A stretch of 64,000 nt of DNA from Citrobacter amalonaticus (GCF_018323885.1 NZ_AP024585.1:4092001-4156000), one strand, 5' to 3'. Counted from the stretch's first letter, positions 28,653 through 43,422 are shown. Made by a program: numbers and translations. Notes: generated by a model not told the origin, from the letters alone.

Positions 28653-29078
28653 CTATTCCACCAGCAATAATTTATAAAGCGGTTGATTCTCTTCAACCAA
28701 ATCGGCCAGCGTGTAGTTATCCAGCTCCGTTAGAAAACTTTGCACGGCCTTAGAAAGCGCCTGTTTGAGTCGACAGGCAGGGGTGATGTGGCAAAACTCG
28801 CTGCTACAATTCACCAGCGACAGCGGTTCGAGTTCGCGCACGACATCGCCAATTCGAATAGTATTCGCGGCTTTGCCTAAACGGATCCCGCCATTTTTTC
28901 CCCGAATAGCAGTTACAAAGCCCGCCCGACTAAGTTGATTGATTATTTTGACCATATGATTACGGGAAACGCCGTAGACGTCTGTCACTTCCGAAATACT
29001 GGTCATGCGACCTTCCGGGAGTGATGCCATATAGATTAGCGCTCGTAGTCCGTAATCGGTGAAACTCGTTAACTGCAC
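28653..29078 (-). CDS. nsrR: Nitric-oxide-sensing repressor NsrR (Rrf2 family)
   Basis: 141 residues with an N-terminal winged helix ([35 protein letters not shown]) and the three Fe-S cluster cysteines in [14 protein letters not shown] destroys the cluster and releases the repressor from genes such as ytfE and hmp. First gene of the operon with rnr and rlmB. A perfect target site lies upstream of ytfE in this window. Confidence 0.97.
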   Translation of the reverse strand: MQLTSFTDYGLRALIYMASLPEGRMTSISEVTDVYGVSRNHMVKIINQLSRAGFVTAIRGKNGGIRLGKAANTIRIGDVVRELEPLSLVNCSSEFCHITPACRLKQALSKAVQSFLTELDNYTLADLVEENQPLYKLLLVE

Positions 29079-29203
29079 ATCAACCTCAGGGAAAAGGGGG
29101 AATCGGGATACATCTTATTTATATTGATGATAAACCAGCCACTAGCCAGGCCGCTAATTTATTTCAGTTCGGAAGGAAAAAAGCGAGGATTTAACGCACG
29201 ATT

Positions 29204-29280
29204 AAGCCGGATGACGACGCCTGGCATCTTGTCCGGCCAACTACACTTTGTAGGCCTGATAAGCGCAGCGCCATCAGGCA
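29204..29280. repeat. REP/BIME cluster between nsrR and purA
   Basis: GCCGGATGACGACGCCTGGC..TGTCCGGCC followed by TAGGCCTGATAAGCGCAGCG..CATCAGGCA. Two REP-type units just beyond the purA stop, in the nsrR promoter gap. Confidence 0.75.
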
Positions 29281-29298
29281 CTGCGCCACGAACCAAAA

Positions 29299-30600
<1,302 letters not shown>

Positions 30601-30603
30601 TCA

Positions 30604-30619
30604 AAATCACCGTTTGCTT
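30604..30619 (-). promoter_or_regulatory. Possible PurR operator in the purA leader
   Basis: Minus-strand AAGCAAACGGTGATTT matches the left half of the PurR consensus (ACGCAAACGTTTTCGT) well and the right half poorly. It lies within 25 bases of the start codon; E. coli purA is PurR-regulated. Confidence 0.4.
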
Positions 30620-30700
30620 AAAAATGGATTCTACCATCGCTTTTTCAGATATACAGCACTTTTTGCATGCAAAAATTAGCTAAATTCGCACGTTTTTTGA

Positions 30701-30898
30701 TCAGCCAATCGTTTTCCTCAACATGTAGTAGACCACAATGCCTGCAACCACAAGTCCACCACCAAAACGACGTAAAGTATTTTCAGGCAACTGCGTCATG
30801 GCAGAAATCATCTTCTTCCATGCTCGCGGGTAAAGCATCGGACCTAAACCTTCAAGCACTAAAACCAGCGCAAGCGCGAGCCAGATTGTTGAGTTCAT
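30701..30898 (-). CDS. yjeT: YjeT, DUF2065 small inner membrane protein
   Basis: 65 residues, two hydrophobic segments (STIWLALALVLVLEGLGPML and GGGLVVAGIVVYYML). Conserved hitchhiker between hflC and purA; function unknown, though co-occurrence with HflC suggests a membrane quality-control link. A terminator separates it from hflC, so it probably has read-through or its own promoter. AAAGGACG precedes the ATG. Confidence 0.92.
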   Translation of the reverse strand: MNSTIWLALALVLVLEGLGPMLYPRAWKKMISAMTQLPENTLRRFGGGLVVAGIVVYYMLRKTIG

Positions 30899-30916
30899 CG
30901 GACGTCCTTTATAAAA

Positions 30917-30953
30917 AGAAAACCACCGGCATCCTCAGGGATGCGGTGGTTTT
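30917..30953 (-). terminator. Terminator after hflC
   Basis: On the minus strand AAACCACCGCAT and ATGCCGGTGGTTT form a long stem with a CCCTGAGG-type loop, then a T-rich tail. It ends the nnr-to-hflC superoperon. Confidence 0.85.
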
Positions 30954-30984
30954 ATGCGTCTAACCTAAAACCGTTGCGACGATA

Positions 30985-31989
30985 TTATCGCGTTGCGGTA
31001 TTCGGTGTCTTCATGTAGCGGAAGAAATCGCTGTCCGGGCTCATGACCATGACATCCTGATTGCCTTCGAAGCTCTTCTCGTAAGCACGCAGGCTACGAA
31101 TAAAGGCGTAGAAGTCAGGATCCTGGCTGAACGCATCGGCAAACAGCTTCGCCGCTTCTGCATCCCCTTCACCGCGCATGATACGCCCCTGACGCTCAGC
31201 TTCCGCCAGCGTTTTGGTCACTTCATAGTCGGCTGTCGCGCGCAGTTTTTCCGCTTCTTCCTGACCTTGTGAACGGTGACGACGCGCTACCGCTTCACGC
31301 TCAGCGCGCATACGGTTATAGATCGCTTCAGACACTTCGGTCGGCAGGTTGATCTGCTTGATCCGCACGTCGACCACTTCGATACCCAATGCGGCCATAC
31401 TGTTCGGGTTGATCACCGGCACATTGCCGTTGGTTTCAGCCTGAACACGTTCAGCGGCTTCGGCAATCGCGTTATCCGCTGCCGGGGTCGCCACTTCGTC
31501 TTCGGTTCCGGCAGAGCCAGAGTTCAGGGCGTCACGCACTTCCAGGGTCAGGCGACCACGGGAGTCGGTCACAATGTCTTTCACATCCAGACGACCAATC
31601 TCAGAACGCAAACGGTCAGAGAACTTACGTTTCAACAGAACTTCAGCCTGAGAAATATCGCCGCCGCCCGTCGCCAGGAAGTAACGGCTGAAATCGCTGA
31701 TGCGCCATTTGATGTAAGAGTCAACAATCAGGTCTTTCTTCTCTTTGGTGACAAAGCGATCGGCCTGGTTATCCATCGTCTGGATACGCGCGTCGAGCAT
31801 TTTCACCGACTGAATAAACGGTACCTTAAAGTGCAGACCCGGCTCATAAATCAATGGTTTTTTGTCGGCATCACGCACGACGCTGCTGAACTGGAACTTA
31901 ATTCCGCGCTCGCCTTCTTTCACCACGAAAATTGAGGTGTACAGCACTACCAGCACGATGATGATAATCGCAATAACTGACTTACGCAT
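30985..31989 (-). CDS. hflC: HflC, SPFH-domain modulator of FtsH protease
   Basis: 334 residues: an N-terminal membrane anchor (SVIAIIIIVLVVLYTSIFVV), periplasmic SPFH/band-7 domain, coiled coil rich in Ala/Glu (RATADYEVTKTLAEAERQG). With HflK it builds the large cage that surrounds FtsH and limits its access to membrane substrates. Starts two bases after the hflK stop. Confidence 0.97.
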   Translation of the reverse strand: MRKSVIAIIIIVLVVLYTSIFVVKEGERGIKFQFSSVVRDADKKPLIYEPGLHFKVPFIQSVKMLDARIQTMDNQADRFVTKEKKDLIVDSYIKWRISDFSRYFLATGGGDISQAEVLLKRKFSDRLRSEIGRLDVKDIVTDSRGRLTLEVRDALNSGSAGTEDEVATPAADNAIAEAAERVQAETNGNVPVINPNSMAALGIEVVDVRIKQINLPTEVSEAIYNRMRAEREAVARRHRSQGQEEAEKLRATADYEVTKTLAEAERQGRIMRGEGDAEAAKLFADAFSQDPDFYAFIRSLRAYEKSFEGNQDVMVMSPDSDFFRYMKTPNTATR

Positions 31990-31991
31990 CG

Positions 31992-33248
31992 TTATTCCCC
32001 CTGACGCTGGTAGTCGTTACGCTGCGCGTTAGCGCGGCGTTGGTCCATAATATCGCCCTGACTGGTGGACGAGGTGTTGCTTGCTCCGCTGCTGCTGGAA
32101 GAAGACGTGGAGGGCAGACGCAGCAGGTTCGAACCGCTATCGCTCTTTGCCGCCGGCGCGCTCGCGCCTTTCAGCATCTGATCCAATGGCAGAACCATCA
32201 GATTGCCACCTTTGTCGTTAACCAACACTTTACGGGTATGGCTCAACACTTTTTCCATCGTCTCGATATACAGACGCTCGCGGGTAATCTCTGGCGCCGC
32301 TTTATATTCCGGAAGGATTTTCGCAAAGCGCGCCACTTCACCCTGCGCTTCCAGGATGGTTTGCGTTCTGTAAGCACGCGCCTCTTCAAGGATACGCTGT
32401 GCCTGACCGTTCGCACGCGGCTGAACTTCGTTGGTATACGCTTCCGCTTCACGGATGTACTGCTGTTCGTTCTCACGGGCAGCAATGGCATCGTCAAACG
32501 CCGCTTTCACCTCTTCCGGCGGACGTGCAGCCTGGAAGTTGACGTCCAGCAGGGTAATACCCATGTTATAGGGACGAATGGTCTCTTCCAGTTCACGCTG
32601 GGTATCGCTACGAATAACGGTACGCCCTTCGGTCAGGATACGGTCCATGGTGTATTTACCGATCACGCCGCGCAGGGCACTGTCGGTCGCCTGACGCAGA
32701 CTGTCATCCGCGCTGGTTACGCTAAACAGATATTTTTGCGGATCGGTGATGCGGTACTGCACGTTCATCTCAACGCGCACCACGTTCTCATCTGACGTCA
32801 GCATCACACCGGAAGCGGCCAGTTCGCGGACGGCTTCCACGTTCACCGGCGTCACCTCGTCGATAAACGTCGGCTTCCAGTTCAGGCCCGGTTCAACCAG
32901 ATGGCTGAACTTACCAAAGCGTGTCACCACGCCGCGCTCTGCTTCTTTGATGGTGTAGAAACCGCTCGCCGCCCAGATAATGACGATAGCTGCCGCCGCG
33001 ATGGAGACGACACGTCCGCCCAGATGCGGGCGCGGGCCTTGCGATGAGCTTCCGCCGCCAGAGCCGGTACCTTTACCGCCTCCCAGTCCACCGAGTTTTT
33101 TACTCAGCTTGCGAAAGATGTCATCGAGATCAGGTGGCCCCTGCTCGCGACCACCTTTGTTTCCATTTCCCTCAGAGTTGCCGCCTGGTTTGCTGCTTCC
33201 CCACGGGTCGCGGTCTTGTCCGTTATTACCGGGCTGATTCCACGCCAT
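31992..33248 (-). CDS. hflK: HflK, SPFH-domain modulator of FtsH protease
   Basis: 418 residues. A long Gly-rich cytoplasmic N-terminus (GGNSEGNGNKGGREQG, GGLGGGKGTGSGGG) precedes the membrane helix (VVSIAAAAIVIIWAASGFY), SPFH domain and coiled coil, and a serine-rich tail (STSSSSSSGAS). Partner of HflC in the FtsH complex. Separated from hflX by a gap containing an ERIC element. Confidence 0.97.
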   Translation of the reverse strand: MAWNQPGNNGQDRDPWGSSKPGGNSEGNGNKGGREQGPPDLDDIFRKLSKKLGGLGGGKGTGSGGGSSSQGPRPHLGGRVVSIAAAAIVIIWAASGFYTIKEAERGVVTRFGKFSHLVEPGLNWKPTFIDEVTPVNVEAVRELAASGVMLTSDENVVRVEMNVQYRITDPQKYLFSVTSADDSLRQATDSALRGVIGKYTMDRILTEGRTVIRSDTQRELEETIRPYNMGITLLDVNFQAARPPEEVKAAFDDAIAARENEQQYIREAEAYTNEVQPRANGQAQRILEEARAYRTQTILEAQGEVARFAKILPEYKAAPEITRERLYIETMEKVLSHTRKVLVNDKGGNLMVLPLDQMLKGASAPAAKSDSGSNLLRLPSTSSSSSSGASNTSSTSQGDIMDQRRANAQRNDYQRQGE

Positions 33249-33277
33249 GTTTGTGCTCCATATTTGTTATGCGATGC

Positions 33278-33401
33278 TATACCTGTGTTTTTTGCGCGGC
33301 AGATGCGTTGGCTACATCCCTCAGCTCCCGTCACATAGTTGACTATGCTCCAGAGAATTTCAGGACTTGCCGCCTTCCTGCCGCTCAACCTCCACAAGGT
33401 A
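33278..33401 (-). repeat. ERIC element between hflX and hflK
   Basis: Diverged ERIC on the minus strand: GGCGGCAAG arm, GGAGCATAGTCAACTATGTG core and TAGCCAACGCATCTGC arm; the outer CCCCAG/CTGGGG stem has decayed. Near the normal 124-127 bases. It lies inside the superoperon, so it is transcribed and could fold or be processed. Confidence 0.8.
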
Positions 33402-33437
33402 CAGAGGCGAAAAAATCTTCAGGCCATATCCGTCAGA

Positions 33438-34718
33438 TCAGACAACATAGTCTTCCAAAGCCGGTTCTTGTTTACAGAGGCGACGCCAGTCAACGATCGG
33501 CAGGCGAACTTGCAGACTTACGCTACCGTCATCCTCCATCCACTCTTTTTCTATTGCCTGAAGCTGATAAAAACGGCTTCTCAGACGCCCTTCCTGCGGC
33601 GGCAAACGCAACGTATGCTGCGCCACCTCGCCGGAAAGTCGCTCCGTCAAAGCCTGAAAAAGCTGTGGTATCCCAACCCCTGTCTGCGCGGAAAGCCAGA
33701 CACGGATCGGTTTGTTCTCTTCATCCCGGTCGATACGCGGTTCAAAGTCATCCAGCATATCGATCTTGTTCATCACCATCAGGGACGGGATCTCGTGAGC
33801 ATCGATCTCTTCGAGAACCGTATCCACTGCGTCGATGTTTTCCTGCACGCGCACATCCGCTGCATCAACCACATGCAGCAACAGTGTCGCCTGACGCGTT
33901 TCCTGGAGGGTCGCTTTAAACGCCGCAACCAGATCGTGCGGAAGATGACGGATAAACCCAACGGTATCCGCCAGCACGGTCTCCCCGACATCCGCCACGT
34001 CAATGCGACGCAGCGTCGGATCCAGGGTCGCAAACAGTTGATCTGCCGCATAGACCCTGGCTTCGGTTATCTGATTGAAAAGGGTGGATTTTCCGGCGTT
34101 AGTATATCCCACCAGCGAGACGGTCGGGACATCCGCCTTAATGCGCGACTGTCGCCCCTGCTCACGTTGCTTTTCAACTTTTTCCAGGCGCGACTGGATC
34201 TGCAATATACGGTTTCGCAATAAACGGCGGTCGGTTTCGAGTTGGGTTTCACCCGGACCGCGCAAACCAATCCCGCCTTTCTGTCTTTCAAGGTGGGTCC
34301 AGCCACGGACAAGACGCGTAGCCAGATGGCGCAACTGCGCCAGTTCAACCTGCAATTTCCCCTCATGGGTACGTGCACGCTGCGCAAAAATATCTAAGAT
34401 AAGGCCAGTGCGGTCGATAACACGACACTCACACAGGCGCTCCAGGTTACGTTCCTGGGCCGGGCTCAATGCATGATCGAATAATACGACGGCAGCGCCT
34501 GTCGCTTTTACGGCTTCCGCAATTTCAACGGCTTTACCTTCACCAACAAAGTACTTCGGGTGCGGTGCTTTACGGCTACCGGTAATCACCTGCATTGCTT
34601 CGACACCGGCGGAAGAGACCAGAGATTCAAACTCCTGGAGGTCTTCCATATCTTTGTCTTGCGAAAAATAGATGTGTACCAGTACCGCCTGCTCACCGGC
34701 GTCATAACGGTCAAACAA
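33438..34718 (-). CDS. hflX: HflX, ribosome-splitting GTPase
   Basis: 426 residues. N-terminal nucleotide-binding HflX domain and coiled coil (GGIGLRGPGETQLETDRRLL), then the G domain with GYTNAGKSTLF (G1), DTVGFIRHLP (G3) and NKIDML (G4). Splits stalled 70S ribosomes under heat stress. TTG start at 34716-34718 with AGGGG upstream, the start used in K-12. Follows hfq by 74 bases. Confidence 0.96.
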   Translation of the reverse strand: MFDRYDAGEQAVLVHIYFSQDKDMEDLQEFESLVSSAGVEAMQVITGSRKAPHPKYFVGEGKAVEIAEAVKATGAAVVLFDHALSPAQERNLERLCECRVIDRTGLILDIFAQRARTHEGKLQVELAQLRHLATRLVRGWTHLERQKGGIGLRGPGETQLETDRRLLRNRILQIQSRLEKVEKQREQGRQSRIKADVPTVSLVGYTNAGKSTLFNQITEARVYAADQLFATLDPTLRRIDVADVGETVLADTVGFIRHLPHDLVAAFKATLQETRQATLLLHVVDAADVRVQENIDAVDTVLEEIDAHEIPSLMVMNKIDMLDDFEPRIDRDEENKPIRVWLSAQTGVGIPQLFQALTERLSGEVAQHTLRLPPQEGRLRSRFYQLQAIEKEWMEDDGSVSLQVRLPIVDWRRLCKQEPALEDYVV

Positions 34719-34792
34719 GCGTCAACCCCTCGATATAGATCAGCGGGGAACGCAGAAATTCTGGCTCCCCGTGTGTAAAACAGCCAAAAACC

Positions 34793-35113
<321 letters not shown>

Positions 35114-35184
35114 TTATATGCTTATTTGTACTTTGAATCTTTCGATTCTGAAAATTGCGCACGATACGCCTTAATTGTACACAT

Positions 35185-36135
35185 TCAGTTCGCGATAGCA
35201 CCAACAACCTGTAATACTTCGTTCCGCGCCTGCTCAGGTTTCTCACTGTCAAGCCAGTGCACTCCTTCCCAACCGCGTAACCAGGTTACCTGGCGCTTTG
35301 CCAACTGCCTCGTGGCGCAAACACCTCTATAAACCATTTCATCGTATGATATTTCGCCTTCAAGGTATGACCACATCTGGCGGTATCCCACACAACGAAT
35401 GGAAGGCAAGTCCGTATGCAAATCTCCACGGGCAAAAAGCGCCCGAACTTCTGCTTCAAATCCTGAAGCCAACATCTGATGAAAACGCTGCTCGATGCGT
35501 TGATGCAACAGCTCACGGCTCGCTGGGGCGATGGCAAACTGATGCACCTGGTACGGTAAAGCATCACCTGACGTTTGCGTCAGTTCCGTTAAAGTTTTAC
35601 CCGAAATGAAAAAAACTTCCAGTGCCCGGGAAAGTCTTTGCGGATCATTTGGATGAATACGCGCAGCCGCAACCGGATCGATTGTCTGAAGCTGTTGGTG
35701 CAACGCATCCCACCCTTGCTCTGCCGCCTGTTGCTCAATTCTGGCCCTGACCTGCGGGTCTGCCGACGGTAACGGCGAAAGACCTTCCAGCAATGCCTTG
35801 AAATACAACATCGTACCGCCCACTAACAGCGGAATACGCCCCGCCGCAGTGATCTCGCTCATCTCCGCCAACGCATCGCGGCGGAAATCCGCAGCAGAAT
35901 ACGCCTGCGACGGATCGCGAATATCCAGCAATCGGTGCGGAGCCGCCTTTAACTCTTCAGCGTCCGGCTTCGCCGTCCCGATATCCATCCCTTTGTAAAT
36001 AAGGGCGGAATCGACGCTTATCAACTCTACTGGCAAAACTTTACGCAATTCAATCGCTAGCGCCGTTTTACCCGAGGCCGTAGGCCCCATCAAAAAAATT
36101 GCCTTTGGCAGGCTCGCCTTACTGATATCACTCAT
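35185..36135 (-). CDS. miaA: tRNA dimethylallyltransferase MiaA
   Basis: 316 residues. Transfers dimethylallyl to the N6 of A37 in tRNAs reading UNN codons. P-loop [27 protein letters not shown] and [21 protein letters not shown] are signature stretches. Its start overlaps the end of mutL by eight bases, so translation is probably coupled. Confidence 0.97.
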   Translation of the reverse strand: MSDISKASLPKAIFLMGPTASGKTALAIELRKVLPVELISVDSALIYKGMDIGTAKPDAEELKAAPHRLLDIRDPSQAYSAADFRRDALAEMSEITAAGRIPLLVGGTMLYFKALLEGLSPLPSADPQVRARIEQQAAEQGWDALHQQLQTIDPVAAARIHPNDPQRLSRALEVFFISGKTLTELTQTSGDALPYQVHQFAIAPASRELLHQRIEQRFHQMLASGFEAEVRALFARGDLHTDLPSIRCVGYRQMWSYLEGEISYDEMVYRGVCATRQLAKRQVTWLRGWEGVHWLDSEKPEQARNEVLQVVGAIAN

Positions 36136-37993
36136 GTTTCAGGGCATTCATCGCCGTATGTAAATCAACAGGTTGTAACAGACCACCCGGCGGCGCCTTC
36201 ACGAGCTGCGGGCAAAGCCGCTCCACATCAGCCAGCAGGGTAATGGCCTGAGCCATTGTCCACTGCGTATGCTCACTCATCAAATTACGCGCAATCCACT
36301 GCGCCAGATTACCAGGTTCACGCGCTGACTGTTGCGTCAGGTAGCCTATCAGTTCAGGAATCAAGATTTGTAAATTTTGTTGGCGTAAGGGTAAAGGCAC
36401 CGCCCGAATGGTCACATGCTGGGCATCTGCCTGAAATTCAATCCCCAATTCCACCAGTGCGCCCTGCGCATTTTCCAGCGCGGCCTTTTCCTCTGCAGAC
36501 ACTTTTAGCCGCAGCGGGATCAGCAACGGCTGAGCGCAAACCTGCCCCTCTCCCGGCGAAAGCTGCGCCTGACGCAGCCAGCGTTCTGCCACGGGCAGCG
36601 CCAGCAGGTGAATACTCCCATCGCGCTCCAGCAGCGCGCAGTCGTTGCCCACAATCGTGAGCACACGGCCAAAGCTCTGACTGTGTCCCGACAGTGCTGA
36701 CACAGCTGGCTCCGGCGCAGGCGATGATTTTGTCGCATGTGTCGGCGTTTGCAGGAGCTGGCGATACACCTCGCCCTGCTGTTTCTGGTAGCCCGGCTGG
36801 GCATGCGGCCAGCTTGCCGCCGTTGGGCGCGGCGCGCTGCTGCCCGCTGTCGGTGTGGAGGCGTAGCGCGGTGCCGTAGGTTCGCGGGCCTGCGCCGGCT
36901 CAGCAAAATGGTTACGCCCTGCAGCCACACGGTTTTCCGGAACGTGCCGGGGCGCGGGTTCGCCTTCTGCTTCCAGCGGCAATGGCGATTCAAGCTGCTG
37001 TTGCAGCACGCTCAGCACGCCCTGGTAGATAAAGTCATGGACCAGACGCGACTGATGAAAACGCACTTCATGCTTGGCCGGGTGCACGTTGACATCCACC
37101 TGATGCGGGTCAATCTCAAGGTACAGCACAAATGCGGGCTGTTGATCGGCGCCCAGCTTATCTTCACAGGCCTGACGAATGGCGTGGTTGATCAACCTGT
37201 CGCGCATCATGCGTCCGTTGACGTAGCAGTACTGAATTTCCGCCAGCGCCGTCGTGGTGTGATTGGGATCGGCGACCCAGCCGCGTAAGGTCAGATCGCC
37301 ATGCTGCCACTCAATCGCCAGCGCATGCTCAAGAAACGGCGTACCACAAATGGCGCCCAGACGACGCTCTTGCGGCCCCTCTTTCGCCACCGCACGGTAC
37401 TGACGTACCATTTTGCCGTTGTGCGACAAATTGATCGTCACATCAAAACGCGCCAGCGCAATGCGCCGGATGATCTCGTCAATATGATTGAATTCGGTTT
37501 TCTCGGTGCGCATAAACTTGCGCCGGGCGGGGGTGTTGTAGAACAGATCGAGGACTTCCAGCGTGGTGCCTACCGGATGCGCGGCCGGTTTGACTGTTAC
37601 CTCCATGTCGCGCCCTTCGGCGTAGGCTTGCCAGGCTTCCTGTTGCTCTGCGGTGCGTGACGTGAGAGTCAGGCGAGATACCGAGCTGATACTCGCCAGC
37701 GCTTCGCCGCGAAAACCCAGGCTAATGATCGCTTCCAGATCGTCAAGAGAGGCAATTTTACTGGTGGCGTGCCGCGCCAGCGCCAGCGCCAGTTCGTCTT
37801 TCCTGATCCCGCAACCATTGTCACGGATACGGATCAGCTTCGCGCCGCCGCGCTCGATATCAATATCGATGCGCGTTGCCCCGGCATCAAGGCTGTTTTC
37901 CACCAGCTCTTTGACCACCGATGCAGGTCGCTCAACCACCTCACCTGCGGCAATTTGGTTCGCCAGTTGTGGCGGTAACACCTGAATCGGCAT
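36128..37993 (-). CDS. mutL: DNA mismatch repair protein MutL
   Basis: 621 residues (K-12 615). N-terminal GHKL ATPase with [18 protein letters not shown] and [20 protein letters not shown]; a Pro/Ala/Gln linker of variable sequence around residues 340-430; C-terminal dimerisation domain. No endonuclease motif DQHAxxE, as expected in organisms with MutH. Ten bases after the amiB stop... coupled within the superoperon. Confidence 0.97.
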   Translation of the reverse strand: MPIQVLPPQLANQIAAGEVVERPASVVKELVENSLDAGATRIDIDIERGGAKLIRIRDNGCGIRKDELALALARHATSKIASLDDLEAIISLGFRGEALASISSVSRLTLTSRTAEQQEAWQAYAEGRDMEVTVKPAAHPVGTTLEVLDLFYNTPARRKFMRTEKTEFNHIDEIIRRIALARFDVTINLSHNGKMVRQYRAVAKEGPQERRLGAICGTPFLEHALAIEWQHGDLTLRGWVADPNHTTTALAEIQYCYVNGRMMRDRLINHAIRQACEDKLGADQQPAFVLYLEIDPHQVDVNVHPAKHEVRFHQSRLVHDFIYQGVLSVLQQQLESPLPLEAEGEPAPRHVPENRVAAGRNHFAEPAQAREPTAPRYASTPTAGSSAPRPTAASWPHAQPGYQKQQGEVYRQLLQTPTHATKSSPAPEPAVSALSGHSQSFGRVLTIVGNDCALLERDGSIHLLALPVAERWLRQAQLSPGEGQVCAQPLLIPLRLKVSAEEKAALENAQGALVELGIEFQADAQHVTIRAVPLPLRQQNLQILIPELIGYLTQQSAREPGNLAQWIARNLMSEHTQWTMAQAITLLADVERLCPQLVKAPPGGLLQPVDLHTAMNALKHE

Positions 37994-38002
37994 GCAAATT
38001 CC

Positions 38003-39334
38003 TTAGTTGATCAACGACTCACCCGGCGTAGCAGCGCTCGCGGTTTGCGCCGCACTTCCCTGCGGAGCCGACTGCATCGGATGCGCCTGGAAGTAGTTAC
38101 GCAGCCCTTTGTAAATCGCATCGGCCAGTTGTTGCTGATACGCATCGCTCGCCAACAGACGTTCTTCACTGTGATTACTGATAAACCCGGTTTCCACCAG
38201 CACCGAGGGAATATCTGGCGAGCGCAGAACGCCCAGGCTGGCATGTTCAGGCCGCCGTTTATGCAGTGACCCAATCCGTTCGAGCTGGCCTAACATGTTG
38301 GTTGCCACATCATACCCTACGCGTTGGGAATGGCCGAACTGCAAATCCAGCACCGCCTGGCTTAGGTACGGATCGGCCTGACTGTTTGCCAGCACATCCC
38401 CCGCGCCGCCCAACAGCTCCGACTGTTTTTCATGTTCTTCAAGCCAGTTCGCCATTTCGCTGTTGGCGCGCCGGTTCGACAGCACCCACACGGAGGCACC
38501 CGTAGCGCTGCGGTTGGGCGCGGCATCGGCGTGAATCGACACCAGGAAGTTGGCGTTTTGCTTACGCGCCACGTCAGAGCGCCCCATCACAGAGATAAAA
38601 TAATCCCCGTCACGGGTTAACACGCCTTTAAACATCGGATCATCATTAAGCAGCGTGCGCAGTTTACGGGCCACCGCGATAGTGACATTTTTCTCTCGCG
38701 TACCGCCGGGGCCGATCGCGCCGGGATCCTGCCCACCGTGCCCGGCATCAATGGCGATCACCACTTTGTCACCATTGCTGGATGTCGCTCTGGCCGCCGG
38801 GCGCGTCGCCGTATTGCTGCTGATCACGGCGGTGGTGCGATCGTTGCTGGTTTTAAACGGATTTCGCGCAGGTTCAGTCGGACGCGGCGTCACCACCGGC
38901 GTTTCGACGCGTTTAGCGACGACTGGAGCGGGGGGTGGTGGCGGAGGCGTATCGGCGTTAATGGTAAAAACTACCGTGTAGTTTCCGCCATTCTGCCGTT
39001 TTACCGCCTCGGTTTTCCCGTTTTCGGTTAAATCCACCATCAGTCGTAGTGACTGTGGATCTTTCGCCGTGCCGGAACGAATGGTCTTCACCAGGTTATT
39101 ACCGCTAAACATCAGCGGAAGCCCCTGAATGACCCCCGTTTGCTTAATATCCAGCGCAACGGTACGTTTGCCTTCATGGGAAAAGGCATAATCGGGATCG
39201 CCAATAAAACTGAGCGTAATACGCGCCTGTCGATCGCCGTTGGAGACCTGGATATCGGAGAGGCTGGCGGCTCCGGCCTGCGCGCACAGCAGAACCAGCA
39301 TGGCCACCAACCCATTTCTGATACGATAAATCAT
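38003..39334 (-). CDS. amiB: N-acetylmuramoyl-L-alanine amidase AmiB
   Basis: 443 residues. Signal peptide ([17 protein letters not shown]), AMIN domain for septal targeting ([18 protein letters not shown]), proline-rich linker ([11 protein letters not shown]), then the zinc Amidase_3 domain with [15 protein letters not shown] and TREKNVTIA. Periplasmic; splits septal peptidoglycan, activated by EnvC. The auto-inhibitory helix region (about [16 protein letters not shown]) is present. Confidence 0.96.
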   Translation of the reverse strand: MIYRIRNGLVAMLVLLCAQAGAASLSDIQVSNGDRQARITLSFIGDPDYAFSHEGKRTVALDIKQTGVIQGLPLMFSGNNLVKTIRSGTAKDPQSLRLMVDLTENGKTEAVKRQNGGNYTVVFTINADTPPPPPPAPVVAKRVETPVVTPRPTEPARNPFKTSNDRTTAVISSNTATRPAARATSSNGDKVVIAIDAGHGGQDPGAIGPGGTREKNVTIAVARKLRTLLNDDPMFKGVLTRDGDYFISVMGRSDVARKQNANFLVSIHADAAPNRSATGASVWVLSNRRANSEMANWLEEHEKQSELLGGAGDVLANSQADPYLSQAVLDLQFGHSQRVGYDVATNMLGQLERIGSLHKRRPEHASLGVLRSPDIPSVLVETGFISNHSEERLLASDAYQQQLADAIYKGLRNYFQAHPMQSAPQGSAAQTASAATPGESLIN

Positions 39335-39350
39335 CCCGCCACCTTTAAGG

Positions 39351-41329
<1,979 letters not shown>

Positions 41330-41331
<2 letters not shown>

Positions 41332-42469
41332 GTCAGAGCCCCTCAATCTCAATCAGTTAGCGCAAAATATTAAGCAGTGGGGGCTGGAACTGGGCTTTCA
41401 GCAGGTCGGTATTACCGATACTGACCTGAGCGAGTCCGAACCCAAACTGCAGGCGTGGCTGGACAAACAATACCACGGCGAAATGGACTGGATGGCGCGC
41501 CATGGCATGATGCGCGCGCGTCCCCATGAGCTACTGCCTGGCACACTTCGCGTCATCAGCGTGCGCATGAACTATCTTCCCGCCCACGCCGCGTTTGCCC
41601 GGACGCTGAAAAATCCCTCGCAGGGTTACATCAGTCGCTATGCCCTGGGCCGCGACTACCATAAGCTTTTACGCAACCGCCTCAAAAAGCTGGGTGAGAG
41701 GATTCAGCAGCACTGTGTCTCGCTGAATTTTAGACCTTTTGTCGACTCTGCGCCCATACTTGAGCGCCCGCTGGCAGAAAAAGCCGGTCTGGGATGGACA
41801 GGTAAGCACTCACTAATCCTCAACCGTGAGGCCGGGTCGTTTTTCTTTCTTGGTGAGTTACTGATTGATTTGCCCCTGCCGGTTGATGCTCCCGTGGAGG
41901 AAGGATGCGGAAAGTGCGTCGCCTGCATCACCACCTGTCCGACCGGGGCGATTGTCGCCTCCTACACGGTGGATGCACGTCGCTGCATCTCCTACCTCAC
42001 CATCGAACTGGAAGGCGTAATCCCTGAAGCATTGCGACCATTGATGGGCAACCGGATCTACGGTTGTGATGACTGCCAGTTGATTTGCCCATGGAATCGC
42101 TACTCGCAGCTGACTGACGAAGACGATTTCAGTCCCCGTAAGCCGCTTCATGCGCCCGAGTTGATTGAGCTGTTCGCCAGAAATGAAGCCTGGTTTTTAA
42201 AAGTCACAGAAGGGTCAGCCATTCGTCGTATTGGTCATCTGCGCTGGCTGCGTAATATTGCGGTAGCACTCGGTAATGCGCCCTGGAGTGACGCCGCCCT
42301 TTCCGCACTGGAAAGCCGCCGGGGTGAGCACCCACTTCTTGATGAACACATTGAGTGGGCCGTCGCGCAGCAGATCGCGAAGCGAAACGCCGACGTGATC
42401 GAGGTGCAATCACCAAAGCAAAGGCGACTGGTTAATGCTATCGAAAAGGGACTTCCACGGGACGCCTGA
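41330..42469 (+). CDS. queG: Epoxyqueuosine reductase QueG
   Basis: 379 residues. Cobalamin-dependent enzyme completing queuosine synthesis in tRNA. Two ferredoxin-type clusters: CGKCVACITTCPTGAI and CDDCQLICPWNRY (the second supplying the crossover cysteine). Start at 41330 gives the K-12 N-terminus (MSEPLNLNQLAQ); the frame is open upstream inside antisense nnr. No good ribosome site is visible. Confidence 0.95.
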
Positions 42470-42737
42470 ATCGTCCACAGGCTGTGCATAAAAATAAAAA
42501 CACATTGCTATTCAAGAACGAAAAAATCGTCAAGTGATCGCATTAACAATTTGTAATCTTAATTTAAACTTTGATTTCAGATAGTTATAAAGAAACTATT
42601 CACTTAGCGAAGTATTTGAATATTCCGTAGAAAAATCCGATGCTGTGGATAACTCTGTTCACAAGAGTATGACAGATACAAAACGAAACGACCCCAACGC
42701 AAAACGCACTGTGGTTGATTTTCTGGAGATAAGAATT

Positions 42738-42813
<76 letters not shown>

Positions 42814-42894
42814 TTAATCTTCGTCTTTCAAACTGCTGTCGCAATTCGAAATCCTGCGATTGGGTGGTCTGTGCTAAGAAGCACTTTCAAATTT

Positions 42895-42970
<76 letters not shown>

Positions 42971-43051
42971 TTAATCTTCGTCTTTCAAACTGCTGTCGCA
43001 CTTCGAAATTCTGCGATTGGGTGGTCTGTGCTAAGAAGCACTTTCAAATTT

Positions 43052-43127
<76 letters not shown>

Positions 43128-43242
43128 TTAATCTTCGTCTTTCATGTTGTTGCTGTGTTGGCTGCCTTGCTGCAACATGAAATGCTTTGATTAAAATTTG
43201 TTGCTGCCGTAACGCATAATTCTCTGTCGTTACGGGAGGCGC

Positions 43243-43270
43243 ATTATACGAGAAATCCTTTCTCCTGCAA
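43243..43270 (-). promoter_or_regulatory. Promoter of the glyVXY operon
   Basis: Minus-strand TTGCAG (43265-43270), 16-base spacer, TATAAT (43243-43248), followed by a GC-rich discriminator GCGCCTCCCG, the usual mark of a stringently controlled stable-RNA promoter. Confidence 0.75.
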
Positions 43271-43379
43271 CCCCTTCAAACGCAATTTTTTGTGAATTTC
43301 GTTTGAGTGACGATTTTATCAGCAAAGCGAGTAATTTAGCGGCAATCTTCGGTATACGCAAGCTTCCCGGATGTAAACT

Positions 43380-43412
43380 GTAGGCCGGGTAAGGTAAAGC
43401 CGCCACCCGGCA
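43380..43412. repeat. REP unit downstream of orn
   Basis: GTAGGCCGGGTAAGG..AAGCCGCCACCCGGCA, a REP palindrome just beyond the orn stop. Confidence 0.7.
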
Positions 43413-43422
43413 TAGCCACCTT

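Noticed and set aside
33044..34223. Long overlapping frames antisense to hflK and hflX
   Set aside because: Cover known coding sequence on the other strand and run through an ERIC; low-complexity translation.
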